The notes beneath the pieces are model-generated. The model was given only the letters and a program-made list of their open reading frames with translations. It ran no database searches and was not told where the DNA came from. A stretch of 64,000 nucleotides of DNA from Streptomyces akebiae (GTDB taxonomy: Bacteria; Actinomycetota; Actinomycetes; Streptomycetales; Streptomycetaceae). This document shows positions 35,033 to 42,901 of this stretch, piece by piece; the first letter of the stretch is position 1, and the number at the start of each line of letters is the position of its first letter. The DNA is taken from NCBI RefSeq assembly GCF_019599145.1, contig NZ_CP080647.1, positions 1,116,001 to 1,180,000 of the forward strand. Reading direction: 5' to 3'. The position numbers and the translations under genes are program-made.

Positions 35033-36464
35033 ACCCGGGCCGCCCCGTCTGACGATCGTCGGCGCAGGCCCCGCGGGTCTCGCCGCGGCCCTGGCGGCGG
35101 CCGGACGAGGCGTACGGGTCACCGTGGTCGATGCCGCCCGGGCAGCCGGCGGCCAGTTCTACCGGCAGCCCTCGGCCGGGCTCGGCGCGCGGCGCCCGCA
35201 GGCCCTGCACCATCAGTGGCGCACCTGGCAGCGGCTGAGCGACGGCCTCGCACGCGAGGTCGCGGCCGGACGCGTCACCCATCTGCCGGACCACCATGTG
35301 TGGTGCGTGGAACGGCGGTTGGACGGCTCCGGGCGCTTCACCGTGCACGCGCTGGTCGGGCCCGAGCAGGAGAAGCCCGTCGAGGTGCGCGCGGACGCCG
35401 TCCTGCTCGCGACCGGCGGCTACGAGAAGGTGCTGCCCTTCCCCGGCTGGACCCTGCCGGGCGTGGTCACGGCCGGCGGTGCGCAGGCCATGCTGAAGGG
35501 CACGCTCGCGGTGTCGGGCCGTACGGCGGTCGTCGCCGGGACCGGCCCGCTGCTGCTGCCGGTGGCGACCGGGCTCGCGTCGGCTGGAGTCACGGTCGCC
35601 GCGCTGGTGGAGTCCGCGCACCCGGCGGCCCTGGTGCGGCGGACCGGGGCATTGACGCGCCGGGCGGACAAGCTCACCGAAGGGGCCTGGTACGCGGCCG
35701 AGTTGCTGCGCCGCCGGGTACGGACCCTCGTACGCCACACCGTCGTCGAGGCGCACGGCGACGACCGGGTGGAGGCCGTGACCGTCGCCGCGCTCGACGC
35801 CGAGGGCCGGGTCCGGGGCGGTACCGGGCTGCGTATCCCCTGCGACACGCTCGCCGTCGGGCACGGCTTGCTGCCGCACACCGATCTCGCCGAGGCGCTC
35901 GGTTGCCGGATCGAGTCCACCGGGCCGCGCGTCTGGGTCGACGAGGAGCAGCGCACCGATGTGCCGGGTGTCTGGGCGGCGGGCGAGACCACCGGGATCG
36001 GCGGCGCGGCCCTCTCCCTCGCCGAGGGCCACATCGCCGGCCGGTCGGCCGCCGCCCGTCTGGGGGGCCGGGTGCCGGACCCGGGCGAGTGGGCGAAGGC
36101 CGCCAAGGCTCGTGAGGAACTGCGGGAGTTCTTCGGCGCCATCGACGCCGTGTACGTCCCACCGGCGCACTGGACCGAGCAGGTCACGGACGACACGGTG
36201 GTCTGCCGGTGCGAGGAGGTCACCGCCGGAGCCGTCCGCGAGGCCGTCGGGGAGCTGGGCGCCGCGGATGTCCGGACCGTGAAGCTCCTCACCCGTGCCG
36301 GGATGGGCTGGTGCCAGGGCCGGATCTGCGAGCCGGCGGTCGCGGGCATCGCCGGATGCGGGCAGGCCGTGGCCCGGCGGCCGTTCGCCCTGCCGGTACC
36401 CCTCGGCGTGCTGTCACGGGCGGGTGAGAGCGGGGAGGACGACGGCGACGACGCCCCGCCGTGA
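35022..36464 (+). CDS. D-hydroxyproline dehydrogenase, HcnB-like FAD/NAD subunit
   Basis: The protein is 480 aa. Two Rossmann folds are present: FAD motif LTIVGAGPAGLAAALAAAGR near the N-terminus and TAVVAGTGPLLLPVATGLAS near residue 165. ETTGIGGAALSLAEGHIAG is the second FAD motif. A C-terminal BFD-like [2Fe-2S] domain has CRCEEVTAGAV and GWCQGRICEP. It completes the three-subunit dehydrogenase. Start ATG 35,022 is 11 bp inside the preceding gene. Confidence 0.9.
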   Translation: MSTEPGPPRLTIVGAGPAGLAAALAAAGRGVRVTVVDAARAAGGQFYRQPSAGLGARRPQALHHQWRTWQRLSDGLAREVAAGRVTHLPDHHVWCVERRLDGSGRFTVHALVGPEQEKPVEVRADAVLLATGGYEKVLPFPGWTLPGVVTAGGAQAMLKGTLAVSGRTAVVAGTGPLLLPVATGLASAGVTVAALVESAHPAALVRRTGALTRRADKLTEGAWYAAELLRRRVRTLVRHTVVEAHGDDRVEAVTVAALDAEGRVRGGTGLRIPCDTLAVGHGLLPHTDLAEALGCRIESTGPRVWVDEEQRTDVPGVWAAGETTGIGGAALSLAEGHIAGRSAAARLGGRVPDPGEWAKAAKAREELREFFGAIDAVYVPPAHWTEQVTDDTVVCRCEEVTAGAVREAVGELGAADVRTVKLLTRAGMGWCQGRICEPAVAGIAGCGQAVARRPFALPVPLGVLSRAGESGEDDGDDAPP

Positions 36465-36472
36465 GCCCACGC

Positions 36473-36520
36473 GGCACCCGTCACCCGGCACCCGGCACCC
36501 GGCACCCGGCACCCGTCACC
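36473..36520 (+). repeat. Heptanucleotide repeat (GGCACCC)n
   Basis: Seven 7-bp units (GGCACCC or GTCACCC) occur without interruption between the dehydrogenase operon and the DapA-like gene. A similar heptamer array (GCACCCA) is at 41,915-41,956. It could be a slippage-prone locus or a G-rich structure on the minus strand. Confidence 0.8.
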
Positions 36521-36591
36521 GATCACACGCCGGCTCTCGCGGGCCCCGGACCGCCCCGGACCTCGTGGACCGGACCCTGATCACCACACCA

Positions 36592-36607
36592 CCAGTGATA
36601 TGTCACA
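36592..36607 (+). promoter_or_regulatory. Operator candidate upstream of the DapA-like/epimerase unit
   Basis: CCAGTGATATGTCACA is the near-perfect reverse complement of the site at 33,553-33,568 and contains the inverted repeat GTGA-N4-TCAC. It lies 24 bp before the ATG at 36,631. Two copies at the two promoters of one pathway suggest a pathway-specific repressor, most simply the GntR protein at 38,694. Confidence 0.6.
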
Positions 36608-36630
36608 CCTCATGGAGAGGGGCACCACAC

Positions 36631-37545
36631 ATGGCCACCACCGCGAACACCGAGAACACCGAGAACCGTCCCTGGCGCGGCGTCCTCGTCGCCACCGCGC
36701 TCCCCCTGCGCGACGATCTCTCCGTCGATCACGACGCGTACGCCGAGCACTGCGCCTGGCTCGTCGAGAACGGCTGTGACGGCGTCGTACCGAACGGCTC
36801 GCTCGGCGAGTACCAAGTACTGACGCCCGAGGAACGCGCCGCGGTCGTCGAGACCGCCGTCGCCGCGATCGGTGGCGCGCGGGTGATGCCGGGCGTCGCC
36901 GCGTACGGGTCCGCCGAGTCCCGGCGCTGGGCCGAACAGGCGAGGGACGCGGGCTGTGGGGCGGTGATGCTGCTGCCGCCGAACGCGTACCGTGCCGACG
37001 AGCGGTCCGTGCTCGCGCACTACGCCGAGGTCGCGAAGGCGGGCGTCCCGGTCGTGGCGTACAACAACCCGATCGACACCAAGGTCGACCTCGTCCCCGA
37101 CCTGCTCGCCAAGCTGTACGGCGAGGGGTACATCCGGGCCGTGAAGGAGTTCTCCGGCGATGTCCGCCGGGCCTACCAGCTTGCCGAACTCGCCCCGGAA
37201 CTGGACCTGTTGGTCGGCGCGGACGACGTACTGCTGGAGCTGGCGCTGGCCGGCGCCAAGGGCTGGGTGGCCGGATACCCGAACGCGCTGCCCGCCGCGA
37301 CGGTGGAGCTGTACCACGCGGCCGTGGACGGCGACCTCGCCACGGCGAAGAGGCTCTACGAACAGTTGCACCCGCTGCTGCGCTGGGACTCCAAGGTCGA
37401 GTTCGTGCAGGCCATCAAGTTGTCCATGGACATCGTGGGGCGGCCCGGGGGACGCTGCCGGCCGCCTCGGGTGGAACTGCTGCCGGAGCAGGAGGCCGTG
37501 ATCCGGGCGGCCACGGAGAAGGCCGTCGCTGCGGGCCTCGCCTGA
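36631..37545 (+). CDS. DapA-family 1-pyrroline-4-hydroxy-2-carboxylate deaminase (predicted)
   Basis: The protein is 304 aa, a DHDPS/NAL-type TIM barrel. The Schiff-base Lys lies in IRAVKEFSGD and the catalytic Tyr in VVAYNNP. The substrate loop reads PNGSLGEYQVLT. In hydroxyproline pathways the DapA-like member deaminates pyrroline-4-hydroxy-2-carboxylate to 2-oxoglutarate semialdehyde. Assignment rests on the dehydrogenase upstream and the epimerase 44 bp downstream. Start ATG 36,631 is preceded by GGAGAGG about 10 bp away. A semialdehyde dehydrogenase is not in the window. Confidence 0.88.
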   Translation: MATTANTENTENRPWRGVLVATALPLRDDLSVDHDAYAEHCAWLVENGCDGVVPNGSLGEYQVLTPEERAAVVETAVAAIGGARVMPGVAAYGSAESRRWAEQARDAGCGAVMLLPPNAYRADERSVLAHYAEVAKAGVPVVAYNNPIDTKVDLVPDLLAKLYGEGYIRAVKEFSGDVRRAYQLAELAPELDLLVGADDVLLELALAGAKGWVAGYPNALPAATVELYHAAVDGDLATAKRLYEQLHPLLRWDSKVEFVQAIKLSMDIVGRPGGRCRPPRVELLPEQEAVIRAATEKAVAAGLA

Positions 37546-37589
37546 CCCGCGCGGGACGCAGCGAGAACGAGCGAGAAGGAGACCGGAGC

Positions 37590-38591
37590 ATGCGCAGCAC
37601 ACTCGTCCTGCACGCCGTCGACTCGCACACCGAGGGCATGCCCACCCGGGTGATCACCGGCGGGATCGGCACGATCCCCGGCGCGACCATGAACGAACGC
37701 CGACTGTGGTTCCGTGAACACCGCGACGACATCAAGCAGTTGCTGATGAACGAGCCGCGCGGGCACGCGGCGATGAGCGGCGCGATCCTCCAGCCGCCGA
37801 CCCGCCCCGACTGCGACTACGGCGTGGTCTACATCGAGGTCTCCGGCTATCTGCCCATGTGCGGCCACGGCACGATCGGCGTGGCGACCGTGCTCGTGGA
37901 GACCGGCATGGTCGAGGTGGTCGAGCCGGTCACCACCATCCGCCTCGACACCCCGGCGGGCCTCGTCGTGGCCGAGGTGGCGGTGGAGGACGGCGCGGCC
38001 AAGGCGGTCACCCTACGGAACGTACCGTCGTTCTCCGTCGGCCTCGACCGCAAGGCCACGCTCGCCGACGGCCGGACCGTGACCTACGACCTCGCCTACG
38101 GCGGGAACTTCTACGCGATCCTGCCGCTGCAGCAGTTCGGACTGCCCTTCGACCGTGGCCGCAAGGACGACATCCTGCGGGCGGGCCTCGACCTGATGGA
38201 GGCCATCAACGCCGAGGGGGGACCCGTGCATCCGGAGGACCCGTCGATCCACGGCGTCCACCACGTCCACCTCTACGCTCCCGGCGCCACCGCCCGGCAC
38301 TCGCGGCACGCGATGGCCATCCACCCCGGCTGGTTCGACCGCTCCCCCTGCGGCACGGGCACCAGCGCGCGCATGGCCCAGCTCCACGCGCGCGGTGAAC
38401 TCCCGCTGCACACCGAGTTCGTGAACGAGTCCTTCATCGGCACCCACTTCACCGGCAGGCTGCTCGGCGAGACCGAGGTCGCCGGGCTCCCGGCCGTGCT
38501 GCCGAGTTTCACCGGCCGCGCCTGGGTCACCGGCACCGCCCAGTATCTGCTCGACCCGTCCGACCCCTTCCCGTCCGGATTCGTCCTCTAG
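37590..38591 (+). CDS. 4-hydroxyproline epimerase (proline racemase family)
   Basis: The protein is 333 aa. Both catalytic cysteines of the two-base mechanism are present: GYLPMCGHGTIG (about Cys91) and DRSPCGTGTSARMA (about Cys256). The presence of the second Cys rather than Thr argues against trans-3-hydroxyproline dehydratase activity. It converts trans-4-hydroxy-L-proline to cis-4-hydroxy-D-proline, the substrate of the dehydrogenase encoded at 33,570-36,464. AGAAGGAGACCGG precedes the ATG. Last structural gene of the pathway here. Confidence 0.92.
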   Translation: MRSTLVLHAVDSHTEGMPTRVITGGIGTIPGATMNERRLWFREHRDDIKQLLMNEPRGHAAMSGAILQPPTRPDCDYGVVYIEVSGYLPMCGHGTIGVATVLVETGMVEVVEPVTTIRLDTPAGLVVAEVAVEDGAAKAVTLRNVPSFSVGLDRKATLADGRTVTYDLAYGGNFYAILPLQQFGLPFDRGRKDDILRAGLDLMEAINAEGGPVHPEDPSIHGVHHVHLYAPGATARHSRHAMAIHPGWFDRSPCGTGTSARMAQLHARGELPLHTEFVNESFIGTHFTGRLLGETEVAGLPAVLPSFTGRAWVTGTAQYLLDPSDPFPSGFVL

Positions 38592-38604
38592 GATTCCGGA
38601 ACTT

Positions 38605-38675
38605 CACACTTCAGGAACCACGGACTTCAGGACCGACGGACTTCAGCTTCGGACTTCAGAAACTTCGGACTTCAG
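38605..38675 (+). repeat. Phased CGGACTTCAG direct repeats before the gntR gene
   Basis: Four exact copies of CGGACTTCAG start at 38,621, 38,637, 38,650 and 38,666, and a degenerate fifth (CACACTTCAG) at 38,605. Start-to-start spacing is 16, 16, 13 and 16 bp. They fill the gap between the epimerase and the regulator. They could be a regulator binding array or a slippage product. Confidence 0.75.
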
Positions 38676-38693
38676 GAATTCAGGAGAGACCGC

Positions 38694-39422
38694 ATGCCCC
38701 CCACGGAGTCGCGGCGCGGCGGCGTACCGTCCGTCTCCACCGCTGCCGCCGCCGCTCCCCCGGCCCCCGCCCTGCCGGTGCTGGGCGGCAAGAAGAGCAG
38801 CTACCGCGAGCGGGTCGCCGACGCGTTGCGGGCCGCGCTGATCGCGGGTGAGCTGCGGCCGGGCGAGGTGTACTCCGCGCCTGCGCTCGCCGGACGCTTC
38901 GGCGTCTCGGCGACGCCGGTGCGCGAGGCCATGCTGGATCTGGCCAAGGAGGGGCTGGTCGACACCGTGCCCAACAAGGGGTTCCGGGTCACCGCCGTCA
39001 CCGAGCGGCAGCTCGACGAGTACACGCATGTCCGCTCGCTGATCGAGATCCCGACCACGGCCGGCCTGGCCCGGACGGCCGACCCGGTCTCCCTTGAGGC
39101 GCTGCGGCCCGCCGCCCGCGAGATCGTCGCCGCCGCGGCCGCCGGTGACCTCATCGCGTACGTCGAGGCCGACACCCGCTTCCACCTCGGTCTGCTCGCC
39201 CTCGCGGGCAACGCGCACCTCGTCGAGGTGGTCGGCGACCTGCGCAAACGCGCCCGCCTCTACGGCCTGACCGCGCTCGCCGAGTCGGGCCGGCTGCTGT
39301 CCTCGGCACAGGAGCACCTGGAACTTCTGGACGCGCTGCTCGCCCGCGACGAGGAGGCCGTACGCGGGGTGATGACCCGCCACCTCGGTCATGTGCGCGG
39401 AATGTGGGCCGCGCCGGAGTGA
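38694..39422 (+). CDS. GntR-family regulator, FCD type (hydroxyproline locus)
   Basis: The protein is 242 aa. After an Ala/Pro-rich N-terminus the winged HTH lies at about 40-100 (VADALRAALIAGELRPGEVY, APALAGRFGVSATPVREAML). The FCD helical ligand domain carries the metal-site residues in DTRFHLGLLALAGN and the final RHLGHV. FCD-type GntR regulators often act as repressors lifted by a pathway metabolite. The two matching 16-bp sites before the dehydrogenase and deaminase genes are its probable operators. GGAGAGACCGC precedes ATG 38,694. Confidence 0.92.
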   Translation: MPPTESRRGGVPSVSTAAAAAPPAPALPVLGGKKSSYRERVADALRAALIAGELRPGEVYSAPALAGRFGVSATPVREAMLDLAKEGLVDTVPNKGFRVTAVTERQLDEYTHVRSLIEIPTTAGLARTADPVSLEALRPAAREIVAAAAAGDLIAYVEADTRFHLGLLALAGNAHLVEVVGDLRKRARLYGLTALAESGRLLSSAQEHLELLDALLARDEEAVRGVMTRHLGHVRGMWAAPE

Positions 39423-39521
39423 TCGTCCACGCCGCGCATGGGGACGGAGCGACGGGGCATCTCTGACAGGTGTGATCGGAGCGACGCGCGCTCCGACTGA
39501 CGTTGAAAGTATGATCAGCCA

Positions 39522-40058
39522 ATGTCTGACATGACCGAAACCACGCCGGGCTGGCTGACGTCCGACGAGCTCGAGTCGGCGCGCGCCAGGATGCCGATCC
39601 TGTACGTCGAGGCCGTGCCCGTGCGCGTCGACGACAGCGGCGAAGTGACCAGCATCGGCCTTCTGCTGCGCATCGGCCCGGACGGAACGGTCAGCCGCAC
39701 GCTGGTCTCCGGCCGTGTGATGCACCACGAGCGGGTGCGTGACGCGCTGCTGCGCCATCTGGAGAAGGACCTCGGCCCGGTGGCGCTGCCCCGCGTCCCG
39801 TCCGCCCTCCAGCCGTTCACGGTCGCCGAGTACTTCCCGACGCAGGGCATCACCCCGTTCCACGACCCGCGTCAGCACGCGGTCTCCCTCGCCTACATCG
39901 TCCCGGTATCCGGCGACTGCCGCCCCCGGCAGGACGCCCTCGACCTGGTGTGGTTCAGCCCCCAGGAGGCGGCGTCGGCCTCCGTCCAGAGCGAGATGCC
40001 GGGTGGGCAGGGGGTCCTGCTGAAGCAGGCCCTGGCGCATGTGGGCTGCTTGTCCTAG
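39522..40058 (+). CDS. NUDIX-like hydrolase (DUF4916 type)
   Basis: The protein is 178 aa. A NUDIX fold is suggested by SGRVMHHERVRDALLRHLEK in the position of the Nudix box, although the usual G-x5-E-x7-REUxEExGU residues are mostly lost, then HAVSLAYIVPVSGDCRPRQD and LDLVWFSPQEA. This matches an actinobacterial group (DUF4916) of unknown substrate as I remember it. Catalytic competence is doubtful given the degenerate box. It stands alone between the gntR gene and a minisatellite. Confidence 0.78.
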   Translation: MSDMTETTPGWLTSDELESARARMPILYVEAVPVRVDDSGEVTSIGLLLRIGPDGTVSRTLVSGRVMHHERVRDALLRHLEKDLGPVALPRVPSALQPFTVAEYFPTQGITPFHDPRQHAVSLAYIVPVSGDCRPRQDALDLVWFSPQEAASASVQSEMPGGQGVLLKQALAHVGCLS

Positions 40059-40089
40059 CGGAGGCGGGACGGGGCGTGGGTCGCCCTCG

Positions 40090-40299
40090 CCGGGGCTCAG
40101 GGTTCCTGGCCGGGACTCGGCTCGGCCTCAGGGCTTCCGGCCGGGCTCGGCCCCAGGCCCTCCGGGCGGGCTCAAGCCTCCCGGCCGGGACTCGGGATTC
40201 ACGTCGGCTCAGGATTCCCGGCCGGGACCGGGAATTCACGCCGGGCTCAGGGTTTCCGTCCGGACTAGGGATTCACGCCGGGCTCAGGGTTTCCGTCCG
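40090..40299. repeat. Degenerating minisatellite derived from the 3' end of the TPR gene
   Basis: About six units of 26-37 bp share GGCTCAGG-(G/A)-TT-(C/T)CC followed by GGCCGGGACTCGG or ATTCACGCC. The last two are exact over 29 bp (40,234-40,262 and 40,271-40,299, period 37). The final unit contains the stop codon and last codons of the TPR gene at 40,284, so the array appears to have grown out of that gene's tail. Confidence 0.8.
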
Positions 40300-41744
40300 A
40301 GGTAGGTGACGTGCCCGTTCCCGCTCAGCCTCGCCGCGGCGGGGGCCGCCAGTTCGGTCGCCGTGGCGCGGGCGACGGCGGCGCGGCCCGCTTCCCCGAG
40401 GGCGTCGGCGAGGCGGGCCCGGCCGAGCCAGTTGTAGGGGCTGTGGGGACTCAGACCGGCACGTTCGCCGAGCAGGAGCCGGGCCAGGTCGTCCCGGCGT
40501 GCGCGGAGCGCCGCCTCCAGCAGGGTCCGCTGGACGGCGTCCCGCTGGGCGTGGCTTCCACCGAAGGTGTGCAGTCGGCGGCGAACGGGCCACAGCAGCT
40601 CCACCACCGTCGCGTAGTCCTCACGGACGAACGCAACCAGCGCCTCGCACACGGGCAGCCCGATCTCGGCGGTCATCACGCGGTTGGTGCGGGGCCGGGC
40701 GCCTTCCCGGGCCGCCCCCAGCCAGCGCCGCCGGTCGGCGACGAACTCGTCCGCCGTGTCCAGCCGCCCCGCGCCCGCGAAGGCCATGACGGCGTGCACG
40801 TCGTTGAAGGCGTAGAACGGCGGGTCCTCGCGGGCGGCCCACGCGTCGGCCAGGGCCTGCCAACGGGCTTCCTGGTCCGAACCGTCCAGGAGGAACCGCC
40901 ACAACAGCGAGGCGGCGTCGAGGAGTTCCATGACGAACCCGGACGAGTCCTCGTGATGCAGTACGGCGTCGTAGATCCGCAGGGCCGCGGCGGTGTCGCC
41001 CGCCTCCAGCGCGTACAGGGCGTAGTGCCACCAGCTGTGCACGGTCAGCAGGCTGCCGCTCGCCCAGTCGTCGAGGCGCGCGTCGAGGAAGTCGAGCCCC
41101 TCGGCGAACCGGCCCTGCATCTCGTGCACATGGACGACGGCGTGGATGGCCCAGATGTCACGGGAGTTCCGCTCGACGGCGGCGTGGGCCACCTCCTGGG
41201 CCCGGTCGAAGTGACCCGACTCCTCCAGGCCGAACGCGTACATGCCCAGCAGTGGCCCCCGGTGGGGCTCGTCCGTGTCCCACGCCGGCAGGGCTCCGCC
41301 GATCCTGTCCCGCAGCCGCGTGGCGTCCCCGGTGAAGAAGTCGAGTTGATGGCCCACCGCGAGGGCGAGCGGATCACGGGGGCACTCGACGACCAGATCC
41401 TCCAGGATCCGGCCGGCCCGCCCCAGATCACCGCCGAGCCAGGCCTCCGCCGCGGCCATGTGCATGCGCTCCCGCCGGGGCAGCGCCGAACGATCCAGCC
41501 CCGCGCTGAAGTCCTGGAAGGTGCGGCCCGCCTGCTCGGCGTCCCGCGGTTCGGTCCCCAGCACCCCCAGATACGCCGCGAACGCCTGGGCCAGCGGCGC
41601 GCGCGGGCACGCGGCCACGGCGTCCGCGACGGCGGTCGGAAACTCCGGCCGGAAGAACAACAGCCCTTCCACGGCCCGGTCCAGGTGCCCCGCTCCCTCG
41701 GCGGTGCACTCGTACAGGGGGTTGCCGTACCGGTCGGTCACCAT
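40284..41744 (-). CDS. TPR protein of the TTC38 family
   Basis: The protein is 486 aa with helical repeats throughout. Characteristic stretches are DRAQEVAHAAVERNSRDIWA, IHAVVHVHEMQGRFAEGLDF and SWWHYALYALEAGDTAAALR, which are typical of TTC38-like proteins found from bacteria to vertebrates. Its role is unknown. It is probably a soluble scaffold. The C-terminus (NGHVTYLGRKP) lies in the last unit of the minisatellite, so its end may have changed recently. No operon partner. Confidence 0.88.
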   Translation of the reverse strand: MVTDRYGNPLYECTAEGAGHLDRAVEGLLFFRPEFPTAVADAVAACPRAPLAQAFAAYLGVLGTEPRDAEQAGRTFQDFSAGLDRSALPRRERMHMAAAEAWLGGDLGRAGRILEDLVVECPRDPLALAVGHQLDFFTGDATRLRDRIGGALPAWDTDEPHRGPLLGMYAFGLEESGHFDRAQEVAHAAVERNSRDIWAIHAVVHVHEMQGRFAEGLDFLDARLDDWASGSLLTVHSWWHYALYALEAGDTAAALRIYDAVLHHEDSSGFVMELLDAASLLWRFLLDGSDQEARWQALADAWAAREDPPFYAFNDVHAVMAFAGAGRLDTADEFVADRRRWLGAAREGARPRTNRVMTAEIGLPVCEALVAFVREDYATVVELLWPVRRRLHTFGGSHAQRDAVQRTLLEAALRARRDDLARLLLGERAGLSPHSPYNWLGRARLADALGEAGRAAVARATATELAAPAAARLSGNGHVTYLGRKP

Positions 41745-41883
41745 CGCAGCTCATCTCCGGCGCGTGTCGAGTGTCGTCGATCTGCCCGCGGCCGTCGACC
41801 GTGACACCGCGGACCAGCCCGAGTCCCCATCCAACCGACCACCCCACCGCCAAGTCCACCGAGCACCCCCGACACGCCCCCGA

Positions 41884-42253
41884 TCACCACCGCGCGCCGC
41901 GAGACCGGGTCCGCGCACCCAGCACCCAGCACCCAGCACCCAGCACCCAGCACCCAGCAGCATGCCGCGTTCTCCTACTCACCTCCTCGACGATCGTCGC
42001 CTCGCTCATCGCGGAGTCCCGGCGACGCCACGTCTCGTCGCGGAGCAGTTCGAGATAGGTGCGGACATCGGCCATCAGCCGCGCGCCCCTGACCTCGCCA
42101 TGGCCGGGCACGACCACGCGCGGATGCCGCGCCGACAGCCGTTGCATCACCTCGATCCAGCGGATGCCGGACACGTCGGTGTCGTGCGGCGGGAACCACG
42201 GGAAGATCGCGAACTGCCCGGCGTCGGGAACGCTCACCACCTGAACGGCACCA
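41884..42253 (-). pseudogene. Truncated MBL-fold metallo-hydrolase
   Basis: Minus-strand reading DGAVQVVSVPDAGQFAIFPW, FPPHDTDVSGIRWIEVMQRL and VVVPGHGEVRGARLMADVRT corresponds to the C-terminal part of a beta-lactamase-fold hydrolase, including the late Asp/His ligands. The N-terminal half with the HxHxDH motif is missing beyond about 42,255, and the C-terminus runs into heptamer repeats. It is a two-sided truncation. Confidence 0.7.
41915..41956. repeat. Heptanucleotide repeat (GCACCCA)n
   Basis: Six exact tandem 7-bp units lie between the TPR gene and the metallo-hydrolase fragment. Read on the minus strand they give GCWVLGA repeats fused to that fragment, so the original C-terminus of the fragment is lost. 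The unit is one base different from the (GGCACCC)n array at 36,473. Confidence 0.85.
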
Positions 42254-42709
42254 TCGGTCTGGCCCCCCTGGTCGGTCGGTCAGGGCTGGGGCGACATCGG
42301 CTACCACTATCTGATGGACGCGGCCGGACTGGTCTACGAGGGACGCTGGTCCGGCACCGACGGAGACCCCGCGCACAACGCGGCGGGACAGCTGGTCACC
42401 GCCGCTCACATCGCCACGTACAACTCCGGGAACGTCGGGACAGCCCTGCTCGGGACATTCACCACCGGCGCGCCCACGTCCGCCGCGCGCGGCGCACTCG
42501 TCCAACCGCTGGCGGAACTCGCCACCCGGCACTCCATCGACCCCCTCCAGCAGAAGGTGGGCTACGTCAACCCGGTCAACGGCGCCACCTGGAGCGGTCC
42601 CGCCGTCTCCGGCCACCGCGACTGGGCGGCCACCGCCTGCCCCCCCGGCGGCGTACCGCACGCCCAACCACCGGCGATCCGCGCGGACGTGGCGGCCCTG
42701 ATGGGGTGA
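42245..42709 (+). pseudogene. N-terminally truncated peptidoglycan-recognition amidase
   Basis: The open frame reads VWPPWSVGQGWGDIGYHYLM, AAGLVYEGRWSG, NSGNVGTALLGTFTTGAPTS and a final VSGHRDWAATACPPGG, the C-terminal two-thirds of a PGRP/amidase_2 domain including the zinc His-equivalent near GYHYL and the C-terminal GHRD-x6-CPG motif. No start codon or signal peptide precedes it. The fragment begins exactly where the opposing metallo-hydrolase fragment begins. It may still be translated from ATG 42,314, but would lack the first zinc ligand. Confidence 0.7.
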
Positions 42710-42901
42710 CGCGACCGGGCCGCTCGCACGGCCGCGTCGACACGAGCGGCGACACGACTGACGCACCTCGTGCAGGGCTGTGCGCACTCCGGGCATGGCT
42801 GACGCATCCTGGGTGCCGTCAGCCGTGCCCGCGCGCCGCCGACGGCACCCGCCGGCCGTGCCCCTGGTCCGCAGCGCCCCGGACGGCGATCGAGGCGCCG
42901 C

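Noticed and set aside
41915..41956. CRISPR-like short repeats
   Set aside because: The units are 7 bp with no unique spacers; a simple tandem repeat.
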